DNA from: an uncultured Collinsella sp.
GTDB lineage: Bacteria; Actinomycetota; Coriobacteriia; Coriobacteriales; Coriobacteriaceae
NCBI GenBank assembly: GCA_958446785.1
Contig: CAUCXP010000005.1
Location: forward strand, 1-22,397
DNA: 22,397 nt
Direction of reading: 5' to 3'
Shown here: piece after piece, positions 1-9,362 of the stretch
Numbering within the stretch: position 1 is the first letter of the stretch
How the letters are laid out: each line of letters opens with the position of its first letter
Translations under genes and position numbers: made by a program
The notes under the pieces: generated by a model
Told to the model about the DNA's origin: nothing
Database searches by the model: none
The model's input: the letters and a program-made list of their open reading frames with translations, nothing else

Positions 1-23
1 AGCTGCGGGAACGGCCTATTCGC

Positions 24-731
24 TCAATGTGTTCGGCTGAGATCGGAAATCAACCTATCGGAGAAAGAGCCGCCTCCCGTCTTGTACGGGCGCGATGCAT
101 CGTGCTTGCATCCTGTACCATCGAGACTAATCAGAACAGAAAACCCGTGCTCCTTGAAAGAATTCACAGCAGTGTCATTCAAAAGCGTTCCGTTGGTCGT
201 AATAGAATAGGTAAAGTTTCTATTGGGGTATATTCTTTTTGAATAGTCGACCGTTTTCCATATCAGCGGCTCGTTAATCATGGGTTCCCCACCAAAAAAG
301 ACGATTGCAAGCGTTTCGTTTTCCGATGAACTTGCGACGAGGTAGTCGACCGCCTTGAAGGCTATCTCGTCTGTCATCAGCAGAGGAGACGTTCCATAAT
401 CTCCTTTACCGGCAAAACAGTAACTACAACCAAGGTTGCATGCATGTGAAACGTGGAGTTCGATGGATCTAAGTTTTCGAGGCGTGTCTTTTGTTAAGAA
501 AGTCCGCTCAGACAATCGTTGATACTCATCAATGTCGTCTTCAAGTTCTGCTATGGTCGTTTGGTCGTAGCCTTTCGCAGCAAGTGACTTTGTTAGCAAC
601 TTCGAGTTGACCGTTCTTCCCGATGCTTCAAATATGCGAAGCGCATCTTCTGATGCTTGGTCAACCTGAAAGCAATTGCGAGTGACCTCATCGAAGCAGT
701 AACGACGATCACTTACTGAGAAAAAATGCAT
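24..731 (-). CDS. radical SAM peptide maturase-like protein, 3'-truncated or frameshifted
   Basis: Radical SAM enzyme resembling the SPASM-type maturases of ribosomal peptides (SCIFF/ranthipeptide-like). Seen: an N-terminal segment of the RRE-like kind (FFSVSDRRYCFDEVTRN), then HVSHACNLGCSYCFAGKGDY with the CxxxCxxC motif that binds the SAM [4Fe-4S] cluster, then VFFGGEP and SITTNGTLL, both typical of the family. I chose the ATG at 731 because GAGG lies 5 nt upstream; a GTG at 761 in the same frame is the alternative. The product is about 235 residues, roughly half of the usual 400-450, and lacks the C-terminal SPASM Cys-rich part. The TGA at 24-26 stops it just after SFSDRLISDLSRTH, but another frame stays open to the window edge and reads EHIERIGRSRS, so a frameshift near 30-40 is likely. 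The DNA is less GC-rich than its neighbours, which suggests transfer. The family call is firm; the substrate is unknown. Confidence 0.8.
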   Translation of the reverse strand: MHFFSVSDRRYCFDEVTRNCFQVDQASEDALRIFEASGRTVNSKLLTKSLAAKGYDQTTIAELEDDIDEYQRLSERTFLTKDTPRKLRSIELHVSHACNLGCSYCFAGKGDYGTSPLLMTDEIAFKAVDYLVASSSENETLAIVFFGGEPMINEPLIWKTVDYSKRIYPNRNFTYSITTNGTLLNDTAVNSFKEHGFSVLISLDGTGCKHDASRPYKTGGGSFSDRLISDLSRTH

Positions 732-761
732 ACGTTCCTCAATTTCATGCTGGACTGGCAC

Positions 762-1159
762 TAACCTTGTTTATTGTTACGCAGCTATAAAAAACCACCA
801 GCGGGGATTCGGTGTGCGGCCCAATCGGACTCCCAAAAGGTTCTATTTGAGACTGGCAAGCTTTGTGTTGTTGGCACTTCGACAGCGCTCTTTATTCCAA
901 CATGGAGCCTCGCAGTTTGAGTCGACTTGCCTCTGGAAGGTCCGATCTCAACTTGATTTAGGATGAAAACAGATTACAGGCGCGCTCCTCTAGAAAGAAA
1001 GGAAACCAATCGCCGCCTTTCACCAGGAAAGTTTTTATAGCCCACCTCGAGCAAAATGAAAGATGCGAGAGCGATTGGGGAACAACGCGAATCTCCCCTT
1101 TTGGGTGGGAGCGAGCCTTCAGCCACCGGCGAACGACTCGCCCTGGTCAGAATCTGGAA
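762..1159. other. decayed region without an intact gene
   Basis: No intact gene is visible in these roughly 400 bases. On the minus strand one frame is open from 973 to 785, ending TFWESDWAAHRIPAGGFL and TAG, but it lacks an ATG; its only late start is a GTG at 877 without a convincing ribosome binding site. Upstream it is separated by a single TAA (974-976) from a further open stretch in the same frame that runs antisense to the FHA fragment. The plus strand shows several short protein-like frames interrupted by stops. This pattern fits gene or insertion-element debris. I recognise no family. Confidence 0.4.
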
Positions 1160-1654
1160 GTGGTGCCGGGCCGCTTGGGCCTCCCCGGTGACTTCGTGGG
1201 GCTTACCTGCCTGACGCCGAGGAGTACATCCGCAAGATTCGTTCCCTATGCCGTTTGCTCTCACGCCCGCCTTGGTTCCAAGTCGGGCGAGCACGAGGTC
1301 GCGCCGGCGCATCCGCTGGGACTGCTGCGCGTGCAAAACGGCTACGCGGTGAGCGTCCCGCGCTGGATTCAGCCGAGTGAGGAAGGCGTCGAGATCGGCG
1401 CGCTGGCAACGGGGGAGGGCGGCATCACCGATGTGGGCGATGACGTTTCGGCTCGCCATGCCCACGTGTGGTGCGATGACCAAAATGTCTGGTACGTTGA
1501 GGACCTGTCGTCCACCAACGGAACCGTGGTGGTAAACGACGCGACGAACGTCTGCACCCAGGTCGAGCCCGGCCGCTCCGCCCAGCTCAACCCCGGTGAC
1601 GAGCTCAAGCTCGGAGAATCCACAACCTACGCCATCCTCCTCGGCGCCCTCTGA
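1160..1654 (+). CDS. FHA-domain protein, probably a 5'-decayed fragment
   Basis: The C-terminal half is a forkhead-associated domain, a phosphothreonine-binding module. Seen: ITDVGDDVSARHAHVWCDD followed by WYVEDLSSTNGTVVV, giving the characteristic S-x-R-H (residues 97-100) and STNG (118-121), then the closing strand segment NPGDELKLGESTTYAILL. The N-terminal half does not look like a normal protein. The start shown is a GTG at 1160 without a clear ribosome binding site. In a different plus-strand frame, about 1189-1260, a more protein-like stretch reads YLPDAEEYIRKIRSLCRLL, which suggests that a longer gene lost its reading frame near 1260-1290. Full FHA proteins usually carry other domains in front. 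The domain is certain; whether this locus still makes a protein is doubtful. Confidence 0.55.
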   Translation: MVPGRLGLPGDFVGLTCLTPRSTSARFVPYAVCSHARLGSKSGEHEVAPAHPLGLLRVQNGYAVSVPRWIQPSEEGVEIGALATGEGGITDVGDDVSARHAHVWCDDQNVWYVEDLSSTNGTVVVNDATNVCTQVEPGRSAQLNPGDELKLGESTTYAILLGAL

Positions 1655-1669
1655 CTCATCTCCTAAATA

Positions 1670-1736
1670 AGTTGCGGTGAAATAGGGGCTGTTTAAGGCT
1701 ACGGCCGGCAAAAACAGTTCCTATTTCACCGCAGCT
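1670..1736. repeat. 67-bp inverted repeat (24-bp stem, 19-nt loop)
   Basis: The left arm is 1670-1693 (begins AGTTGCGGTGAAATAGG) and the right arm is 1713-1736 (ends CCTATTTCACCGCAGCT). As DNA the arms differ at three positions, but as a plus-strand RNA all 24 positions pair, the three differences being G-U pairs. The minus-strand RNA would have A-C mismatches there. There is no T-run after it, so it is not an ordinary terminator. It lies 15 bp after the FHA stop codon and looks like a dispersed palindromic (REP/MITE-like) unit. Confidence 0.7.
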
Positions 1737-2131
1737 GCCATTTGGTCCCTCGGTGACGGAAGGATCAATTTTGCCCTTGATGGTCACCCAAGGTAAACCT
1801 TTACCGCCCGCCTATATTTGCCGAAATTACACTTGACGGCGGGGTACAATAAACCCGCATGCGGATTTCCGTTGCGGGCGCTTCCCATCGCCGGGGCGTG
1901 CCCGGGAGCATCCGGCATGCGGCCTTTGCGGCGCTCGGTCATGTGCAAGACGGGTAGCTGGGCTTGTGGAGCGCGTGCAGCCCTCCTCGCCTCGGCATGC
2001 CTTCTCTCCACGCCATGTACCTGCTGCTGAGCCTGCCTGCCAGATGATTGGAAGCAACAGCGAAAATCCCATCACGCCAACATCCCGGCGATCGCCGGGG
2101 CCTGTATACCTATATGAGAGGAGAGGGGTAT
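1737..2131 (+). promoter_or_regulatory. upstream and long leader region of the PFOR gene
   Basis: These roughly 395 bases hold no credible gene; a 70-codon frame at 1818-2030 has a Cys/Arg/Ala-rich, non-protein-like composition. A -10-like TACAAT lies at 1845-1850, preceded by GGGG, with TTGACG at 1833-1838. That spacing is only 6 bp, so it is not a standard promoter. If transcription starts nearby, the leader is about 280 nt. Two perfect palindromes are visible: GGTAAACCTTTACC (1792-1805; 6-bp arms) and CCCGGCGATCGCCGGG (2084-2099; 16 bp), the latter 33 nt before the start codon. A strong ribosome binding site, AGAGGAGAGGGG, follows at 2117-2128. Confidence 0.35.
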
Positions 2132-5671
<3,540 letters not shown>

Positions 5672-5682
5672 GTCTCCCACCG

Positions 5683-5805
5683 CAGGATCTGAGGACTGAC
5701 CTTCGCGGACGTCCTCGGACATGAAAGAACCCCCGCTGCGCACTACGTGCGGCGGGGGTTCTTTCGTCCTGCGGAGTGTCCGCGAAGGTCAGCCCTCAGA
5801 TCCTG
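5683..5805. repeat. large nested inverted repeat downstream of PFOR
   Basis: Outer arms of 28 bp, 5683-5710 (begins CAGGATCTGAGGACTGACC) and 5778-5805, match at 27 of 28 positions. They enclose the terminator hairpin at 5723-5765. An alternative 8-bp pairing, CCGCAGGA (5680-5687) with TCCTGCGG (5767-5774), is also possible. An 11-bp direct repeat, ACGTCCTCGGA, occurs inside the left part (5709-5719) and just outside the right part (5814-5824). The size and symmetry go beyond a simple terminator and suggest a small palindromic element built around one. Confidence 0.75.
5723..5770. terminator. bidirectional rho-independent terminator
   Basis: Perfect 14-bp arms, GAAAGAACCCCCGC (5723-5736) and its complement (5752-5765), surround a 15-nt interior that itself pairs partly (TGCG...TGCG). 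The GC-rich core is flanked by A-rich sequence on the left and TTCTTTC on the right, so it can act in both directions. It ends PFOR transcripts on the plus strand. Confidence 0.85.
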
Positions 5806-5876
5806 CTACGACTACGTCCTCGGATTGTGGGGCTGGATGAAGGACGTGGCTGATGGGGTGCCTTGTCCCGGTCGCT

Positions 5877-5899
5877 GTTTCGCGGCTTTGCCGCGAAAC
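5877..5899. repeat. perfect hairpin, 10-bp arms
   Basis: GTTTCGCGGC (5877-5886), a 3-nt loop, then GCCGCGAAAC (5890-5899). It lies 50 bp beyond the stop codon of the minus-strand ATPase gene. It has no T-run on either side, so it is only possibly a 3'-end or stabilising structure for that transcript. The rest of 5806-5949 shows nothing further that I can identify. Confidence 0.5.
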
Positions 5900-5949
5900 C
5901 ACGCGCTGCTTTGGGTATAGAGGGGGACCTGGTCGCGGACCCAGATGGC

Positions 5950-7311
5950 CTAGAGGGATATGGGTGCAAACGAGAAATCGTTGTTGGGGTCGTCCTTTTC
6001 CATAAACTCATCGAGGCAGAATGTCATATAGATTGGAACGTACAGGACCTTGCCCTCTTTGCTGAGGTTCTCGTGGCTTAGCACAACGGCCTCGGGGATT
6101 TTGTACTCGCTCACGCTCATCAGACGGTCGAGGGCCGCATGGGCTCGAACCTTCTTGCCCGATTTGACCTCGATTGGGACAACGTGCCCGCGGGTGCCTT
6201 CGATCACAAAGTCAACTTCGCCGACCTCGCGTGTCTGGTAGTACCATGCATCAGTTCCAAGGGCGACAAGCTCCTGCGCGACCACGTTCTCATAGAGACC
6301 GCCGAGGTTGGGGGTTTTCATATCAAGGTAGACAGCGCGTGCCGTGCTGCCGGGATACCGTGATGCGAGCATGCCTGTATCAGACTCGTATAGTTTAAAG
6401 GCGGTCGCCTTCTCTGTCCTCTTAAGAGGACTCCGGGCCTCCGTCACCTGGGCGACCATCAAACCGACGCCCGCGTTCACCAGCCATAGGAAATCCTGCT
6501 CGTATTTTTGAAGGCGAGCCCCCTCGCCTAGGGATGAAACAACAAAGCGATGGGACTCCGCCTCAAGCTGAACGGGAATTTGTTCGAAAATCGCGCGAAC
6601 GTTAAACGCTCGAGTCGATGCATATTTAGAGATATCACTTTTGTACTGATCGACCAGCTGAATTTGAAGCTCACGCGTCCTCACGAGTGAATAACCCGAA
6701 TCGATATAGTTCTGTACGACCTCCGGCATGCCGCCGCAAACGATATAAGCTCTAAAGTTTTTGAGCATCGCCTCATGAATATAGTTTTCGACGGGACGCC
6801 TCTCGACAAGGCAGCTGCGGATGTCTGCAAGCACATTCTCGCTGATGCTGTTTGCCCAACAAAACTCTTCAAAATCCATTGGCCGCATAACAATGTGCTC
6901 GACATACCCCACCGGGAAAGAAGAGATCCCCTTAAACTCAGTCCCAAGCATAGACCCCGAGAAGACATAGCTAAAGCGCCCGTCCTCGACCAATGCCTTC
7001 ATGAGCGTGACGATCTGCGGATACTCCTGTATTTCATCGACAATGATAAGCGTATCTCCCTCAACAAGCGGTGCATCCGCAAGAAGGGCCACGCGGTTGA
7101 TAAAGTCAACGGCGTTCTTAGCGCCAATGAGCACATCTCTTGCCTCGGCATCGAGCAGCAAATTGGCCTCAAAATACGACGCGTAGTTGTCTTTACCAAA
7201 CGCGCGAATCGCATAGCTCTTGCCAATTTGACGCGCACCGGTAACAAGCAATGCCTTATGAGAGTTATTTTTCCAGTTCAAAAGCCTGTCAGTGACCTTA
7301 CGGCGTAGCAT
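5950..7311 (-). CDS. AAA+ ATPase with C-terminal DUF4143 (nuclease-fold-like) domain
   Basis: A 453-residue member of the AAA_14/DUF4143 ATPase family, widespread in gut bacteria and archaea and of unknown role. Seen: Walker A GARQIGKS (25-32), Walker B LIIVDE (88-93), a sensor-like YVFSGS (115-120), and RPMDFEEF (143-150), a typical family segment. The C-terminal domain contains GEVDFVIEGTRGHVVPIEVK with D367, E381 and K383, the spacing of a PD-(D/E)xK nuclease-fold core. The ATG at 7311 is preceded by GAGG with an 8-nt gap (minus strand AATGAGGTGTTTTAATG). The gene is a single unit facing PFOR, with the terminator at 5723 between them. Codon usage is less GC-biased than in the core genes, consistent with accessory origin. 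Its promoter region carries three 34-bp-spaced repeats that it or an unseen regulator might bind. The family is certain; the function is not. Confidence 0.92.
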   Translation of the reverse strand: MLRRKVTDRLLNWKNNSHKALLVTGARQIGKSYAIRAFGKDNYASYFEANLLLDAEARDVLIGAKNAVDFINRVALLADAPLVEGDTLIIVDEIQEYPQIVTLMKALVEDGRFSYVFSGSMLGTEFKGISSFPVGYVEHIVMRPMDFEEFCWANSISENVLADIRSCLVERRPVENYIHEAMLKNFRAYIVCGGMPEVVQNYIDSGYSLVRTRELQIQLVDQYKSDISKYASTRAFNVRAIFEQIPVQLEAESHRFVVSSLGEGARLQKYEQDFLWLVNAGVGLMVAQVTEARSPLKRTEKATAFKLYESDTGMLASRYPGSTARAVYLDMKTPNLGGLYENVVAQELVALGTDAWYYQTREVGEVDFVIEGTRGHVVPIEVKSGKKVRAHAALDRLMSVSEYKIPEAVVLSHENLSKEGKVLYVPIYMTFCLDEFMEKDDPNNDFSFAPISL

Positions 7312-7326
7312 TAAAACACCTCATTG

Positions 7327-7412
7327 ACAAAAATTGGCAAATAGATTTGCCCCTAATCATACAAAAATTGGCAGATAGGAATGACTCAAATCATACAAAA
7401 ATTGGCAGATAG
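7327..7412. repeat. three direct repeats at 34-bp period upstream of the ATPase gene
   Basis: Copies two and three (7355-7378 and 7389-7412) are identical over 24 bp, AATCATACAAAAATTGGCAGATAG. Copy one (7327-7344) keeps the core ACAAAAATTGGC and ends AAATAG. The cores begin at 7327, 7361 and 7395, exactly 34 bp apart, a little over three helical turns. They occupy the immediate upstream region of the ATPase start (7311), with copy one between 16 and 33 bp before it. Read on the minus strand, copies two and three contain CTGCC-N8-TATGAT, so they may include a promoter as well as binding sites. Confidence 0.85.
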
Positions 7413-7971
7413 CAAAGATTCGCTTAGGTCTCAAAGCCATCGAGTCGGCGCGGTGCCATGCGAAAACGCTGGGGACGCCGTTAGCGTTCTCGGCTGCTTG
7501 GGTGGGCAGGAGCGAAAGGGCATCAGCGGCGTTCATGCAGTATCCGACGGTAAAGTTCCATACTGCGAACTCACGATCGCTTGCCGCAAAGTGAAGCGCG
7601 TTCGGCTATCCCTTTTGTTGGATGAAAAGCCCCGTGTTATTGCAGGGGTGCATACTTGTCTTGCAAGTGCATAGAATCTCGTATAGTGCGAGTTAATAAT
7701 TGCAGTGTCCGTTATGTGTTTAGCAAAGATATAGTTTGCATAATCTGGCCCAATCACTGCTCTAATTATATAAAGTCGCACGTAGATGACGTAAACATGT
7801 GTGAGCTGGGCTTCTTTACGCTGAGCGGGTAAAAACGACCGTTCACCGTTAAACTATTTTCAAAATGAATAAAATGAGCGATAAAGAGAATATAAACCTT
7901 AATAAACTCGCGTATTGCACGGACGCGGGTTATTAATGGGTTGTAGGCCTTTTACAGAAAGGATTCCAGCA
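7413..7971. other. gene-poor intergenic region before carbamate kinase
   Basis: I see no intact gene. On the minus strand a frame is open from about 7600 to 7363 and reads like protein (NALHFAASDREFAVWNFTVG, then YCMNAADALSLLPTQ), but it has no upstream start or ribosome binding site and runs into the 34-bp repeats; it may be a gene remnant. A plus-strand frame at 7381-7674 is its antisense shadow. From 7680 the DNA becomes AT-rich, as expected for the control region of carbamate kinase. A TTGCA-N6-TAGAAT pair (7661-7677) and a small CTCG...CGAG hairpin (7677-7691) are visible, but I cannot assign a promoter with confidence. Confidence 0.4.
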
Positions 7972-8934
7972 ATGTCTAAGCCTCTTGGCAAGCCCGATCG
8001 TATTGTCGTCGCCCTCGGCGGCAACGCCCTCGGCAACAACCCCGTCGAGCAGATCGAGGCCGTGAGCAACACCGCCCACGCTCTCCTTGGTCTTATCGAG
8101 CAGGGCAACGAGATCATCATCACCCACGGCAACGGCCCGCAGGTCGGCATGATCCAGAACGCCTTCGCCGCTGCCCACGATGCCATCGGTACCCCCGAGA
8201 TGCCGCTGCCCGAGTGCGGCGCCATGTCCCAGGGCTACATTGGTTATCACCTGCAGCAGGGCATCGGCCGCGAGATGCACAAGCGCTATAAGCGTTGGCA
8301 CGCCGCCACCGTCGTCACCCAGATTGAGTGCGACCCGGACGATCCCGCGTTCAAGAACCCGACCAAGCCGATCGGCCCCTTCTACACCGAGGAGCAGGCC
8401 AAGGAGTTCATGGCCGAGGACCCCTCCAAGGTCTTCGTCGAGGATTCCGGCCGCGGCTGGCGTCGCGTCGTCGCTTCCCCCGATCCCAAGAAGATCGTCG
8501 AGGCTGACTCCATCCTCAACCTGCTCGACAACGAGTTCATCGTCATCGCCTGCGGTGGCGGCGGCATCCCCGTCGTCCGCGACTACGAGAACAAGGGCTG
8601 CTACAAGGGCGTTCCCGCCGTCATCGACAAGGATCTGGGCGGCGAGCTGCTGGCCGAGGACTGCGACGCCGACGTTCTGTTCCTGCTGACCGCCGTTGAG
8701 CATGTCGCCATCAACTTTGGCAAGCCCAACCAGGAGGAGCTCGAGGACCTCACCGCCGATGAGGCCGAGCGCCTGGCCGACGAGGGCCAGTTCGGCAAGG
8801 GTTCCATGGAGCCCAAGGTTCGCGCTGCCATCAAGTTCGCCCGTTCCCGCAAGGGCCGCACCTGCATCATCGGCGCTCTGGACAAGGCTGCCGAGACCAT
8901 GGCCGGCCTCTCCGGTACCCGCATCCACGAGTAG
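7972..8934 (+). CDS. arcC: carbamate kinase
   Basis: Transfers phosphate between carbamoyl phosphate and ADP, yielding ATP, carbamate and hence ammonia and CO2; cytoplasmic, and the last step of arginine, agmatine or purine-derivative fermentation. Product 320 residues, close to the family's 310-320. Seen: RIVVALGGNALGNN near the N-terminus (nucleotide/phosphate loop), THGNGPQVGM, CGAMSQGYIGYHLQQ, VVASPDPKKIVE, VIACGGGGIPV and the DKDLGGELLA segment, all hallmarks of carbamate kinase. The ATG at 7972 has GAAAGGA 8 nt upstream; an in-frame upstream ATG at 7915 is less likely. No arginine deiminase or ornithine carbamoyltransferase gene lies in the window, so it is a standalone unit with its own terminator. 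The carbamoyl phosphate source must be encoded elsewhere. Confidence 0.97.
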   Translation: MSKPLGKPDRIVVALGGNALGNNPVEQIEAVSNTAHALLGLIEQGNEIIITHGNGPQVGMIQNAFAAAHDAIGTPEMPLPECGAMSQGYIGYHLQQGIGREMHKRYKRWHAATVVTQIECDPDDPAFKNPTKPIGPFYTEEQAKEFMAEDPSKVFVEDSGRGWRRVVASPDPKKIVEADSILNLLDNEFIVIACGGGGIPVVRDYENKGCYKGVPAVIDKDLGGELLAEDCDADVLFLLTAVEHVAINFGKPNQEELEDLTADEAERLADEGQFGKGSMEPKVRAAIKFARSRKGRTCIIGALDKAAETMAGLSGTRIHE

Positions 8935-9000
8935 TCTCTACTCTGTTGCTTCTCTCGTGGGCGCCAGGCAAAGCGCCCACAAACTAGCCTCTCTTCATGA

Positions 9001-9032
9001 GCCCCGCAGTCCGCTCCGACTGCGGGGCTTTT
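9001..9032 (+). terminator. rho-independent terminator of carbamate kinase
   Basis: Perfect 10-bp stem GCCCCGCAGT (9001-9010) and ACTGCGGGGC (9019-9028) with an 8-nt loop, followed by TTTT. A weaker hairpin, GTGGGCGC...GCGCCCAC (8957-8980), precedes it without a T-run. Confidence 0.9.
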
Positions 9033-9056
9033 GCTATTGAGGTAGCTGTTCATTAG

Positions 9057-9351
9057 TCATTGGGGACAGACTTAAATGAGTAGCACCAATCAACTGCGGA
9101 AAGTGCATCCCAGAATGAGCGTCCAAAACGGGGCACAGTTTCCCCGGGGTCCTCCACCGGAAAATGCATCCCGGAATTATGCCGAAAAGTGGGGCACAGT
9201 TTCCCAAGCAGGCCGCTAACGGAAGGCACATCCCGTTATCGAACTCCAAAGCGGGGTGCACTTTCCGAGCCGGCAGTTCCGGGCAGCCTGGGACCACTCA
9301 TTTAAGTCTGTCCCCGATGAGTGGGTACTCATTTAAGTCTGTCCCCAATGA
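9057..9351. mobile_element. 295-bp MITE/REP-like element with 26-bp inverted ends
   Basis: The left end TCATTGGGGACAGACTTAAA... (9057-9082) is a perfect 26-bp inverted copy of 9326-9351. A third copy, in the same orientation as the right end, sits at 9296-9322 with one change in its outer part. The interior carries three tandem hairpin units and no credible gene; an 87-codon minus-strand frame follows the repeats and is not protein-like. The TTAAGTCTGTCCCC core is one I associate, from memory, with REP elements mobilised by Y1 (RAYT) transposases, but no transposase is in the window. The right end abuts the stop codon of the C39-like gene. Confidence 0.7.
9097..9280. repeat. three tandem ~61-bp imperfect repeats, each a hairpin
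   Basis: Units begin at about 9097, 9158 and 9220 with CGGAAAGTGCATCCC, CGGAAAATGCATCCC and CGGAAGGCACATCCC. Each has a second half like GGGGCACAGTTTCC. Within each unit the two halves are roughly complementary (GGAAANTGCATCCC against the complement of GGGGCACAGTTTCC), so each can fold into a stem-loop. This is the architecture of clustered REP palindromes. Confidence 0.65.
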
Positions 9352-9362
9352 GTGCTCAATGA

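Noticed and set aside
974..1711. A 245-codon minus-strand open frame over the FHA fragment
   Set aside because: It is antisense to a recognisable FHA domain and begins inside the hairpin repeat; no recognised family. Its unusual in-frame continuation to 785 is reported as debris.
1833..1850. A standard -35/-10 promoter TTGACG and TACAAT for PFOR
   Set aside because: The two boxes are only 6 bp apart, not 16-18; kept only as a low-confidence unusual element.
1818..2030. A 70-codon leader peptide gene upstream of PFOR
   Set aside because: Cys-, Arg- and Ala-rich random-looking composition and no ribosome binding site; no regulatory codon run that would suggest attenuation.
7327..7412. Short CRISPR array
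   Set aside because: The repeat unit is 24 bp with only about 10 bp between copies, constant period 34 bp, three copies, no cas genes; more like operator sites.
7381..7674. A 97-codon plus-strand gene before carbamate kinase
   Set aside because: It starts inside the 34-bp repeats, has no ribosome binding site and no recognisable features, and overlaps a more protein-like antisense frame.
9034..9297. An 87-codon minus-strand gene inside the repeat element
   Set aside because: The frame simply reads through the tandem hairpin units, giving repetitive Cys/Pro/Leu-rich sequence without a ribosome binding site.
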